DNA of 64,000 bases, from the NCBI GenBank assembly GCA_023333565.1, contig JAJKFH010002370.1, forward strand, positions 248,001 through 312,000, read 5' to 3'. The first letter of the stretch is position 1. The number at the start of each line of letters is the position of its first letter. The notes under the pieces were generated by a model. It made no database searches and was not told the DNA's origin. It saw nothing but the letters and a program-made list of their open reading frames with translations. Positions 1 to 10,282 of this stretch are shown here, in pieces. The position numbers and the translations under genes are program-made. This DNA is from Puffinus mauretanicus (lineage: Eukaryota; Chordata; Aves; Procellariiformes; Procellariidae).

Positions 1-530
1 ATTGTAGAGCAATGAGATTCCTTCACTGTGTGGTAAGCAGGCTTCCCATAAACTCTGCCAGCAAGTGGCTTGCTTCCATAGGTCTTGAAGTTAGCAGCTA
101 CCTTCAGTTGCAGAAAACATTTTCTCTAGGAACTTCTTCACTTTCGTTCCTCATGGCTCACAAAGTGGAGCACAGCCTCCCAAGGAGCAGGAAAAAACAC
201 ACCTTTCATTGCCAAACAGAGTCTTGGCTCTGACCTCTATGTCAAAGGAGCAGGAAAGGACAGTGATGCCAAGGTTGGCTCTGAATGGTTGCTATGGCTT
301 GAAATGTCCTTAAAAGGTACAATCCATCCAGTTTCAGCATATCAGAAACACTTAATCCAACCTGGGGTGTATCAGAGCAATAGCATATCCCCAGTTGGGT
401 ATTAAAGGATTGTGATTTGATTTTCTGGCTCCTGTGACTAAATTGCTGCAGTTTTGCTCTTGTGGTCCAGAAATCCTAGGGAGCTTTTTATGAAATTACA
501 GCTTGTTATAACTTGAAGGGTGCACTTTAC

Positions 531-612
531 TCTCTAGATAATGGTGTAATGCAATAATATGATGAAAAATAACGTACTTTCATTTGCAGAGTGTTCTGTC
601 TCTTGTAAGTGC
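531..612 (+). repeat. Diverged direct repeat, copy A
   Basis: This segment opens with a 21-nt block (TCTCTAGATAATGG onward) that is repeated exactly at 1281. After small indels, similarity continues through the ATGATGA, AGTGYTCTGTCTC and TGTRAG blocks. It is either an old local duplication with a 750-bp offset or two copies of an ancient dispersed repeat. I cannot name the family. Confidence 0.6.
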
Positions 613-1280
613 TCCAATCCAGCCAAGGAAGTTAATAAAAGAAACGTAATTAATGTGAATAGTAATAAAAATGTAACCTTTTCCATGTGGCACTTCCAAG
701 CAAGTCAGCCTCATACCATTGCTCTTGAGCTAGATAAATATGACCACCCCCTCTGCAGATGGAGATTAAAACATGTGATGTTGAGCTGAAGGAAAGTTCG
801 AGCCTTTAACAAACACTGATGCCTGTGGCTCATGGATGTGCAAAGTTATCAATCACTTGCCATTCACTAAAGAAGCAGAGAGGATATCAAACAACCAGCT
901 AAGTACTTAAGAAAATGTGTGGAGTTTTTCAAGAAAGTTATTCTGTGTCCTTTCCATTAGAGGATGTCAACAGAGCAATGAGTCACTGGGCTACTTTGTC
1001 TGCTGGCATGTTTCTCTGGCTTCAATAGAATTACAATGGACAATAAACCAATGGACTATTAGGCTCAAATCACTCTTGGCCCCACAGAATAAGGAGGACA
1101 GTTCATTTCTGCATTATCACATTCTTTTCCAGATCAGTAGGAATGAGGGAGCGGAGGAGAGAAAGGAATCTTTCTCTTAATGTGTGCATGCTTACCCTCT
1201 TTTCTTAATGTTGTAGAAGTGCTGCTCAACTTTGTCAGGCCAGTAGCTTTACAAATAGTTTCCTGAATGGCTCACCTCAT

Positions 1281-1352
1281 TCTCTAGATAATGGTGTAAT
1301 GTATGATGAGAAGTAACCACTTTGATTTTCAAAGTGCTCTGTCTCCTGTGAG
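1281..1352 (+). repeat. Diverged direct repeat, copy B
   Basis: Second copy of the segment at 531-612. It is in the same orientation and slightly shorter, with a deletion after the shared 21-nt opening. The flanks just upstream of the two copies do not match clearly, which favours a dispersed repeat over a simple tandem duplication. Confidence 0.6.
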
Positions 1353-3990
1353 CAATCAGGACCCACATTAAAGTTCCTACACTGAAAGTAAAATCACTAA
1401 TATCAATGATTAAAAATACAGATCCACTCTCTGTCTGACACTCTTCAAGCAAACATTGTAGCTATTGCAAATGAAACCACCAGTATTACTAAGTTCTGAT
1501 GCTGAAATGGGAAAATCTCAAGCTCTACTCATCAATTTTAAGAAGTCCTTTGTTGCCCCAAAAGGCCCTGTCTGGGGCCATCTCCAGATTCAGTAGCTAA
1601 GGAAAGTAAAGGCAAGACTCCCATAGATACTAACACCAACCAAATAGGGACTGGGAATATGTGAGAGACCATTTCACAAGGCAAAGATGGCCTGCAAACG
1701 TCCCAAACCACTTTCCCACAAGAGCTCAGGCAGTGTGTAACAGGGTTGGCACGTTTCAAGGGATGAGGAAGGAAGGAGAACAGCAAGACACATTTGGTAC
1801 AAGGTAATGGCTCTGGAGTATGCAGCTAGCACTGTTTCTCCGGGGAAACAGGTGAGAAAAGCCCAGGTATTGGGCTAATAACAAGGAAGGGATGCTCTGA
1901 AGGGATTAATACCCAGTCATAAAAAGCAGTGAAAATGAGTAACATTCTCTATCCCCTAAAACACAGAGGAAAGGTATTGCTCTTGCATACTTTCAGGGAA
2001 TGTTTTCCCTAGAACAGTCCTGGTACCAAAAGACCAATGGGGGTCTATGGGGTTGGACCATATCTCTTCCCGACTTCCTTTTTGGGATGAAGGCTCTGCT
2101 GGTAGCACTAAGAGAAAGACTGCTCCATGCTTCCAACACTACGCAGGAAAGGGCAAGAGTGGTTTTTTCTGTTAATCTTTGTCTGGTTTAGAGACTCATC
2201 ACCTTTTTCGGTCTTCTGGAGCAACGGCAGGTATGCAGACTGGCATGTTAGGGAGGCAATGCTGGCACCTTGGCAGGTCTGTCTTCACAGACTTCTCCTT
2301 CGTGAATTCCTTGTACCTGCACGCAAGTGGCCAAAGATAAAGGAGCCTGCTCAACTGGGAATCCCCAGCCTAGCTGCTATCTGCTCTGTTCAGTTTGAAA
2401 AAATGCAATTGAGCATAATTAATGTTTGTGCTGTACTTTTTCCCTTAGTATCCAATCACAATTTCTGCACATAGTGTGGAAGCTGTTAAATGTAACAGGA
2501 CTTCCTCAGCTAATGACTGAGACCATGAACAATGTACACAGGTGACCATCCTGCAGCCACCTCCACTCTTTATTGCCATGGCTACCGACGTGGCAAGGAC
2601 AGCTGACCTGCAAGAAATAAAGCTACTGCATTGCCATAATGTTCAGCACAGTGCAATGTAACAAGTCTGATAGATCCAAATTTGGCAGCACCACATTTTC
2701 CAATTCAGGTTATCTGCCTCAAACTGAGATAGGGCTGGTACATTAATTCACACTAAGACCATAAAACAAAGATCTTACCTGCTACTTCTACATATTAATG
2801 AAATTATGGCATTGCTGTAAGATTAGAAGTTAGGCTCGAGCAGCTAGGCTAAAACTTGTCATGCCTCATGCTGTTTTACAGAATACCCTTCTCTGACTGC
2901 CACTTCAGCCCCAGAGAGAGCTCTGCTTCTGAACTACCTGTAGTGACTCCTGCATGAATCTGGTTAAATGGCTTGGGTGTGATTCTTTAAGTGTGAAAGG
3001 CTCTGTTCAATGTATGCTGCAAGAAAGCAAGCTACTCTGCATCTACATCAGTTTTTTTCACAGCAGGGTGTTGGCTATAGTATCTTCCTTCTTACCTCCT
3101 GGAAGAAGGAGGTAATATTGTGGGAGGAAATTACATGCAACACTGATTACATGGCAGCTCAACTAGAATCAGGCAAATCAGTGCCTGGCCAAGATAAGAC
3201 AGAGACAAAAAGAAAGAACTTTTGAGAACCTGTGACCACTGGGTGCAGAATTTGGAAAGGCACTCTTAGGATGAAAGATAAAACAGGAGATTTTGGTAGG
3301 GCCTAAAATTTGTCTCCCTTCAGTGGCTGGGTCTAGTTCCCAATCTCACCAGCACAGCTCCTGTGCTACTCCCACCATTCCCCCTCCCCTGGCATTCTGT
3401 CCCAGTCCATAGCAGGGGAACCAGGAGGGAAATGTGCTAATTCCAAATTGATGATATTCTGTGGCATTTGCCACAGAAGACCAAATGCAGTATCTCTGGG
3501 ACAGACTGTCCTTTTATTATTCACTTTGGCTTACAAATGAGACATTATTTTCTTGCTTTGTAAACTGTTTACATTTGTTCCAGCATTTCACAGTAGCAAA
3601 GGCAAGGACACTGCCAAGTGACTTTCTGCTACTGAGAGCCTGATCCAGGTTGTGCTGAACTCCCTCAGCTCCTTGCCATTTCAGCACCTTGCTGGGGTTC
3701 TTCAGCCCTTCAGTGCTCAACTCAGAAATCAACACCACAGCAGCTTTTATGGAAAGTCATTCCCCCTCCCACTCAGAGCCTGACCCAGGCCGAACTGTGT
3801 ATAGCACAGGCAGGCAACAGCCAAGACTCTCACCTGAACAGGGCAAATACACTTGTAGTCTGAATGAACCTCCTTTTTTTTAGGTCTCGTTCTGTAGGTG
3901 CTGAGTTTTAGTGCTTCCTGTTGAAGCAGAAAGGTGTCAGCACTTGTCAGTATCAGACCCTTTCTGTACCTAAAATTGTAAAAGCTGTGT

Positions 3991-4857
3991 AATCACAGAA
4001 TTACAGCCTGGCTGAGGTTGGAAGGGACCTCTGGAGGTCATCTGGTCCAACCCCCTGCTGAGGCAGGGCCACCTAGAGCCAGCTGCCCAGGACCGTGTCC
4101 AGGCGACTTTTGAATATCGCCAAGGATGGAGACTCCACAACATCCGTGGGCAACCTGTGTCAGTGCTCAGTCACCCTCAGAGTGAAAAAGTGTCTCCTGA
4201 TGTTTGAGGGAACCTCCTGTGCTTCAGTTTGTGCCCATTGCCTCTGGTCCTGTCACGGGGCACCACTGAGAAGAGCCTGGCTTCATCTTCTTTGTACCCT
4301 CCCTTCAGGTATTTATACACGTTGATGAGATCCCCCTGAGCTTCTCTTCTCCAGGTTGAACAGTCCCAGCTCTTTCAGCCTTCCCTCACAGGAGAGGTGT
4401 TCCAGTCCCTTCATGGTCCTTTGTTGAACTCTCTCCAGTATGTCCATGTCTCTTTTGTACTGGGAGCCCAGGCTGGACACAGCCCTCCAGGTGTTGCCTC
4501 ACCAGTGCCAAGTAGAGGGGAAGGATCCCCTCCCTCGACTTGCTGGCAACGCTTTGCCTAATGCAAGCCAAGATATCATCAGCCTTTATTGCGGTAAGGG
4601 GATGTTGCTGGCTCATGGTTAAGTTGGTGTCCACCAGGACGCCCAGGTCTTTTTCTGCCAAGCTGCTTTCCAGCTGCGTGGCCCCCAGCGTATACTGGTG
4701 CCTGGGGTTGTTCCTTCCCAGGGGCAGGACTTTGAACTTCATGAAGTCCTTGTCAGCCCAGTTTTCCAGCCTGTCACGGTCCCTCTCGATGGCAGCACGA
4801 CCCTCTGGCATATCAGCCATTCCTCACAGTTTTGTGTCATCTGCAAACTTGCTGTTT
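3991..4857 (-). mobile_element. CR1 LINE, 5'-truncated, minus orientation
   Basis: Read on the minus strand this is the 3' part of a chicken repeat 1 (CR1) non-LTR retrotransposon. It covers the end of the reverse transcriptase ORF and the 3' untranslated region. The 3' end lies at 3991, where the minus strand reads TTCTGTGATT, the CR1-type tail. The minus frame over 4386-4820 gives typical CR1 C-terminal residues and stays open. The copy is 5'-truncated near 4857, as usual for CR1. It is almost identical over about 640 bp to the plus-orientation copy at 31014-31688. The element lacks an ORF1 and most of ORF2 and is not autonomous. Confidence 0.93.
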
Positions 4858-6204
4858 GCCTCCCTGGGCACCTGGCACCCTGCTGACTAGCCCTGTTTCT
4901 GCCTACAACACTGCAGCAAATTTCATGCATTTCTTACTCTTTCAGGATGACCTCATTTTTCAAAGGCCTTTCATCCAATCAAGTCCAAACTCTACAAAAT
5001 CAGTGTAGAAAACTTAGAATGATATAACACTTCCCATGCTGATGCATGCACTGATTAACTGAACTGCATTACACCTGCCAAGGTAGGGGGAGAGTGTTTC
5101 CCAAATTTCCAGATATAGCGAGTTTGAGGCCCAGAGGATGGGGGCCCACTCCAGCATAATGCTCAGTATCACAGCTCCCAGCAGGGGACACGGCTGGGCC
5201 CCACAGCTGATCTGAACTACACCTTGCTGTGTATGCCTGTACATTTCCTTATCTTGTGAATGGATTGCCGTTGATGCCCAGCGGTCTTCAGAGGACTAGA
5301 ATGAAACCCTGGACATTTTTTTCCCCTTGGTAAGGGATAGCTGCTGCAAGAGGAGTGTGAGTATAACAAACTGACCATGTGAAATCTACTTTTTTTTACC
5401 CAGCAGTGCCACCTCCTGGTCCCATTATCTCACTGCAGCTGGGCTGACAAAGGAGCCTACCTCATCCCCATGCCCAGTCCAGCATTGCTCCAAGTCTCTG
5501 GCCATCCTGGGGTCCTGCGCACAGGAGTACTCACTGGCTCTTCCCTCCCAGAGCTCCCCTGCACACACGGGGGCGGTGGGGCAAGGGGGCGAGGGCTGGC
5601 TGAGTGCCGAGGGCAGCATGGGGACAGCTCCTCACTGCCTTGCTGGGCCCTGCAGTCCAGCAGCTCCTCTTGCCCTCCTGCCCCTGCTGCCCAGGGGTTT
5701 CACCCTGTGGGAGCTGACAGGCTGGATCACAGGTACCACCACGCAGCAGCCGCTGGCTGAGGAGCCCACGGTACCAGTGCTGCAGAGGCATCACCAGCGA
5801 GTGTGTGGTCCTCGGGTGTCAAGATACACATGAGAAAGCCAAGCCTTGGCTTAATGTTGGCCTGACTTGCACACCGCTGATGTTCAGGCAGAACAAATTC
5901 TATCTGTGCTCCTAAAATATATAACAAACCTGAGGGCCCCTTTGGTATTTCAGACGCAGCAATTCACATTCATAATGAGCTGGTAACATCTGTACAGCCA
6001 GTGGATGTGTACCCCACGCCCAGTGGATGTGTGCTTCCTTTACGTAAGCCCAGGACGTGCCCAGTCATCAAACCAGGAGTGCAGATGTACACGTGTATAC
6101 TACGTGCATACTATGTAGCCTGAAAACAGGGCAGGGCGTGTACAGAGAGGGTATAATTATCATCGGTTTTACTAGGTCACCGAACCCACTCAGGAAGAAG
6201 CCCA
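4858..6204. other. Intergenic, no gene seen
   Basis: Mixed sequence that turns GC-rich from about 5440 to 5800, with overlapping open frames on both strands. Those frames show no family signature and are explained by base composition. Nothing else is identifiable. Confidence 0.5.
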
Positions 6205-6640
6205 GGTCTTTAAGCGCACGCGTTTTCAGTCGAGGACGTCCAGGCCGCCTGCCTGCGTGGGTCCAACAGCACCGCTCCGCCTCCTCCCCGCCCCGCGGCA
6301 GCCCCGCCGGTCGCGCTGCCGGGCGCCCGCGGCAGAGGGCAGCCGCGCCTCGCCGCTGCGTGCGGCTCTGCCGCGCTGCGGGACGCGCCGGCGGGCCGGG
6401 CGCTCCCGCGGCCGGGCGCTCGCGGGGCCGGCCGCAGATTACCACCGTGGGATGGGCACGGGGGCCGTGGCGTTGGCCACGGACGACCGCCACCCTCGCC
6501 GCCTCCGCGGTCCAGAGCCGCCCGCGAAAGGGGCCTGCCAGGGTTCTCCCGTGCCCGTTCTCCCCCGCGACCCCGCCGGGCACGCGCGCTCCTGATCCCT
6601 GCTGCGCCGTGCGCCGGGAGCGACTCTGCAGGGACCTCAC
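6205..6640. promoter_or_regulatory. CpG island, possible promoter
   Basis: About 430 bp with very high G+C content and densely spaced CpG dinucleotides, standing out sharply from AT-rich flanks. CpG islands of this density in bird genomes usually mark transcription starts. No matching coding exon could be assigned on either strand. The open frames across it on both strands simply reflect the scarcity of AT-rich stop codons. A weak donor-like CAC|GTAGGA follows at 6641 on the plus strand. It could be the start of a lncRNA, a first exon of a gene lying mostly outside the window, or an orphan island. Confidence 0.65.
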
Positions 6641-6695
6641 GTAGGAAGGAAGGAGAAATACCTAGGCAAATTATGCCACTTCTGCGAATACTTAC

Positions 6696-6788
6696 ATGAT
6701 CTCTGGACTGTCCAAGCTCAGGCAGCCAGGCGAGGATGATAAGCAGGAACACTTTGCAGATACAGCTTTCCTCTGTCCTCTCTCTGTT
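6696..6788 (-). other. Candidate minus-strand exon, unproven
   Basis: On the minus strand a pyrimidine-rich tract ending in CTGACTGACAG leads into a 93-bp open segment of exactly 31 codons. It ends at GATCAT followed by the strong donor GTAAGT. The translation contains a hydrophobic run (VFLLIILAWL) like a signal anchor. There is no ATG in the segment and I recognise no family. Splice-like sites around a short open frame arise by chance often enough that this stays a weak call. Confidence 0.15.
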
Positions 6789-7637
6789 CTGTCAGTCAGG
6801 GAGGTGCAGTAGGAAAACAGGTGGACTCGCGTATCTAGGAGGTTTTTTGCAAGTTGGGAGCCTGTGCAGTAGCCTGCCCAAAACCCAAGCATGCTGGAGG
6901 TCTGCCACACAAATCCTCACTGAGGAAGCAAAAGTTACAAAGAGAGAAAAATACTGCATTTCTCTGTTGCCATTTTAGTGACCATAGAAGTATTGCAGAG
7001 CTTATAATCACGATTTTTAACTACAGGCAAGTTTGCAAGTTGGGTGTGCTGGAAATCCTCTTCTAGCAGGCACAAATCTAATTACATGGGTAGATGACAA
7101 CTTCCTTCTGCTGTGAGCAGCCTTTATATAGACCAGTAGACCTTTTAAGGAGTTGCTGGGGAAATTCCCGCTAACTCTTCTTCTGAAGTGATCAACTACA
7201 GCATGTAAGACTACTCAAAATCCAAAGCCTTCTTTGACCAAACATGAGACATCCATCACTTTCATTTCTGGACAAATCACTTCCAGGATGTATACTTCAC
7301 TTTTTAATTTACGCCCCTGAAGACCATTAAGAACAATGCCAGCATGTATAGAATTTGCAGCCCTCTCGTATCACGTGACGCCCCTTCATTCTTCCTGTTA
7401 GCTTAGAGCTTTCCATCTTTCAACTGGGCGATACAGAACCATTTTTTTAACTGTTGACAAAAAACAATTTTATTTCTTTGAAGAACAAAGAAGAGTGACA
7501 GAGTTGGGATACAGCTGCCCAGGGTATGTCTACATGACGGACCTCTGGAAACAGACAGGCAAGCTCCATAGCTCTTTCTGGCATAACTAATCTGCAGCAG
7601 AAAGACACTATTATTGCACACAATGGGTATTACAAAG

Positions 7638-7671
7638 ACACACACACACACACAAAAAAAAAAGAAAAAAA
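7638..7671 (+). repeat. (CA)n/poly(A) simple repeat
   Basis: About eight AC dinucleotides run straight into an A-rich tract interrupted by one G. A short microsatellite with no associated element that I can identify. Confidence 0.9.
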
Positions 7672-9157
7672 GGGTCAGACCAGAACTGCACATACTGACA
7701 AGGAAGAGTGCACACTCAAATTAGGGCTGAAACCTATGTTTCATATCTAGTGTCTGGGCTAGAATTGGTCCTTTATTGCTTACTACAGAACTGTACCCTG
7801 GACTTGAAGTGGAAGCAAGTATTATTTCCTGTAAAAAACCAAGCTATTACCTGATCTATAGCCATTCTGGACATTTCCACCATTTTTCACACTGCTACTG
7901 CACTTTTCCTTGGTTTTGCTTTTTTAACTCAAACTTTGTTGCACTGCACTCTGTCTGAGAATCAAGAGAGAAATGGTTTAATCCTTCTGTTGTATAAAAT
8001 GGGAAGAATGCCTGAACTGAGGAGGTGGTGGACTAATGAAACCTTTGAGAGCAGGTCACTCATTTGGGGAGGGAGGCACACAACACAACTGTATCATAGC
8101 AGAGGTTGTGAGGTTCCACATGGGCCAGATCTTCAGGTGGAATAAATCACAGCATCTGGCTCAGACTGGTTAATAAAGTGGTGTCCCTCTCTAAGGGAAG
8201 GGAGTGGGTAGGCAATGTTCATGCTTCTGTCCCTAGAGTTCATACTGCTCCTCTGATGCAGTACTCAGCTACATCATGACCGGTGACAATTAATCAAATG
8301 TTAACACACAACTCATTAGTCTGAACTCTTGTAAACATATCCAACAGCATTGCATCATTCAGAGTGATTGTGTTCATCCTTGTCTGAGACCACAGGGACT
8401 TCACTGCCTGTCTGCAATGTCTTGTTAGCAGCTGCTCTTACCGTCTAAATGTTTTTCCTGCCTCACACTTCATGTTCACGTAAAGGCTATATAAGGAGCT
8501 AAGCTTGTAACACTGAATTACAGACACAGACAAGGGTGGGTTAGTAAAAATGGCGTTTTATTCAAACCAATTTAGTGCTGAATTGATTCAGGAAACATGG
8601 AGAGATTCAGGTCAGTTAGAAATCAACAAACCAACCTGACTATTACTAATTCACAAATACATTTCTGCATTATTTTTTCCCCACAAAGTTCTTTGCAAAC
8701 TTCAGCTGAAATACCTAAGAACTTTTTATCCGCTAAAATGCAGCAACCACTGGGATACAGCTGAAATGTGGAAACTGCAGGCCTTTGAGTTATTCAGGCC
8801 ACATAAGCTGGTTCAGGGAACAAACTGTGAAGTACAGACTTGTACAGAGCATATTCTCTTCGTTTTCAAGAGACTGCTGCGTGTAGGCTCTGCTTTGGCT
8901 GTACTGTGTGAGCTGAATATTCACAATCTGCCTAGAAGCACAAATCAGGCTGGGAAAAAAAGAAATGCAAGAATGCAGGAAGTCCTTGCTTTTCTGCTCT
9001 TTTCTTCTGTCTTTCATTTTAACGGTGTGTATGAGAGAGAACAAGGGACTGAGACTGGCTTGAGAACAGCATTATACACACTGTGTGCCCCGAAGTGTAG
9101 AGTATCAGTGAACTGAAAGATGATCTGAGGTGAACAACTGACGCCGGACTTCATGAT

Positions 9158-10282
9158 TGTGGTGGGTTGACCCTGGATGGATGCCAGGTGCGCACCAAAG
9201 CCACTCTATCACTCCCCTCCTCAGCTGGACAGGGGAGAGAAAATGTAACCAAAGGCTCATGGGTCGAGATAAGGACAGGGAGAGATCGCTCACCAATTAC
9301 TGTCATGGGCAAAACAGACTCAACTTGGGAAAAATTAATTTAATTTATTACCAATCAAATCAGAGTAGGGTGATGAGAAATAAAAACTAAATCCTAGAAC
9401 ACCTTCCCCCCACCTCTTGCCTTCTTCTTGGGCTTAACTTTACTCCTGATTTTCTCTACCTCCTCCCCCCCAGCGGCGCAGGGGAACGGGGGTTGCGGTC
9501 AGTTCATCACAGGTCTCTGCCACTCCTTCCTTCTCAGGGGGAGGACTCCTCACACTCTTCCCCTGCTCCAGCGTGGGGTCCCTCCCACAGAAGACAGTCC
9601 TCCACGAACTTCTCCAACATGGGTCCTACCCACAGGCTGCAGTTCTTCATGAACTGCTCCAGCGTAGGTCCCCCACGGGGTGCAGTCCTTCAGGAACAGG
9701 CTGCTCCAGCGTGGGTGCCCCCTGGGGTCACAAGTCCTGCCAGCAAACCTGCTCCAGTGTGGGCTTCTCTCCCCATGGGTCCACAGGTCCTGCCAGGAGC
9801 CTGCTCCAGTGTGGGTTCCCATGGGGTCACAGCCTCCTTCGGGCATCCACCTGCTCCAGGGTGGGGTCCTCCATGGGCTGCAGGTGGGTATCTGCTCCAC
9901 CGTGGACCTCTGGGGGCTGCAGGGGGACAGCCTGCCTCACCATGGTCTTCACCAGGGGCTGCAGGGGAATCTCTGCTCCAGTGCCTGGAGCACCTCCTCC
10001 CCCTCCTTCTTCACTGACCTTGGTGTCTGCAGGGCTGTTTTTCTCACATATTCTCACTCCTCTCTCCAGCTGCAATTTCTGTCACTCAGCAACTCTTTCC
10101 CCTTCTTAAATATGTTATCACGGAGGCGCTACCACTGTCGCTGATGGGCTCGGCCTTGGCCAGCAGCGGGTCTGTCTTGGAGCCAGCTGGCATTGGCTCC
10201 ATCGGACATAGGGGAAGCTTCTAGCAGCTTCTCACAGAAGCCACCCCCCGCTACCAAAACCTTGCCACACAAACCCAATACA
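9158..10282 (-). mobile_element. Solo LTR, about 1.1 kb, probably minus orientation
   Basis: The element begins TGTGGTGGG and ends CCCAATACA, so it has the TG...CA termini of a retroviral LTR. It is bordered by near-identical 5-bp sequences (ATGAT at 9153-9157, GTGAT at 10283-10287). Five-base duplications fit ERVL-type integration. Read on the minus strand there is a TATA-like ATATTTAAG near 10105-10114 and an AATAAA at 9344-9349, which favours minus orientation. An internal 46-bp minisatellite occupies 9563-9990. No internal viral genes flank it, so it is a solo LTR left by LTR-LTR recombination. I recognise the type as common in birds but cannot give a family name with certainty. Confidence 0.85.
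9563..9990 (+). repeat. Degenerate 46-bp minisatellite inside the solo LTR
   Basis: About ten units share a CTGCTCCAGYGTGGG core. Cores begin near 9563, 9609, 9654, 9701, 9749, 9801, 9851, 9892, 9932 and 9973, spaced 40 to 52 bp apart. The units have diverged by substitutions and small indels. The array keeps several reading frames open on both strands, which explains the long open frames here; none resembles a real protein. Confidence 0.85.

Larger units (their letters stand above)
1..3990. other. Gene-free flank
   Basis: No open frame in this stretch shows a recognisable protein family, and none is long. The sequence is AT-rich unique-looking DNA. The only internal structure seen is a diverged duplicated segment (531-612 and 1281-1352), listed separately. 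A distal exon of an unknown gene cannot be excluded by eye. Confidence 0.6.

Noticed and set aside
4386..4820. 144-codon minus-strand frame as a host gene
   Set aside because: It is the 3' end of CR1 reverse transcriptase and is repeated at 31018-31293.
6057..6752. Long open frames on both strands of the CpG island (up to 195 codons)
   Set aside because: High G+C content removes stop codons in all frames; the translations are arginine/alanine/proline-rich and low in complexity, with no family resemblance.
9493..10144. Overlapping open frames of 154-178 codons
   Set aside because: They run through the LTR minisatellite in several frames at once; the array, not coding function, keeps them open.
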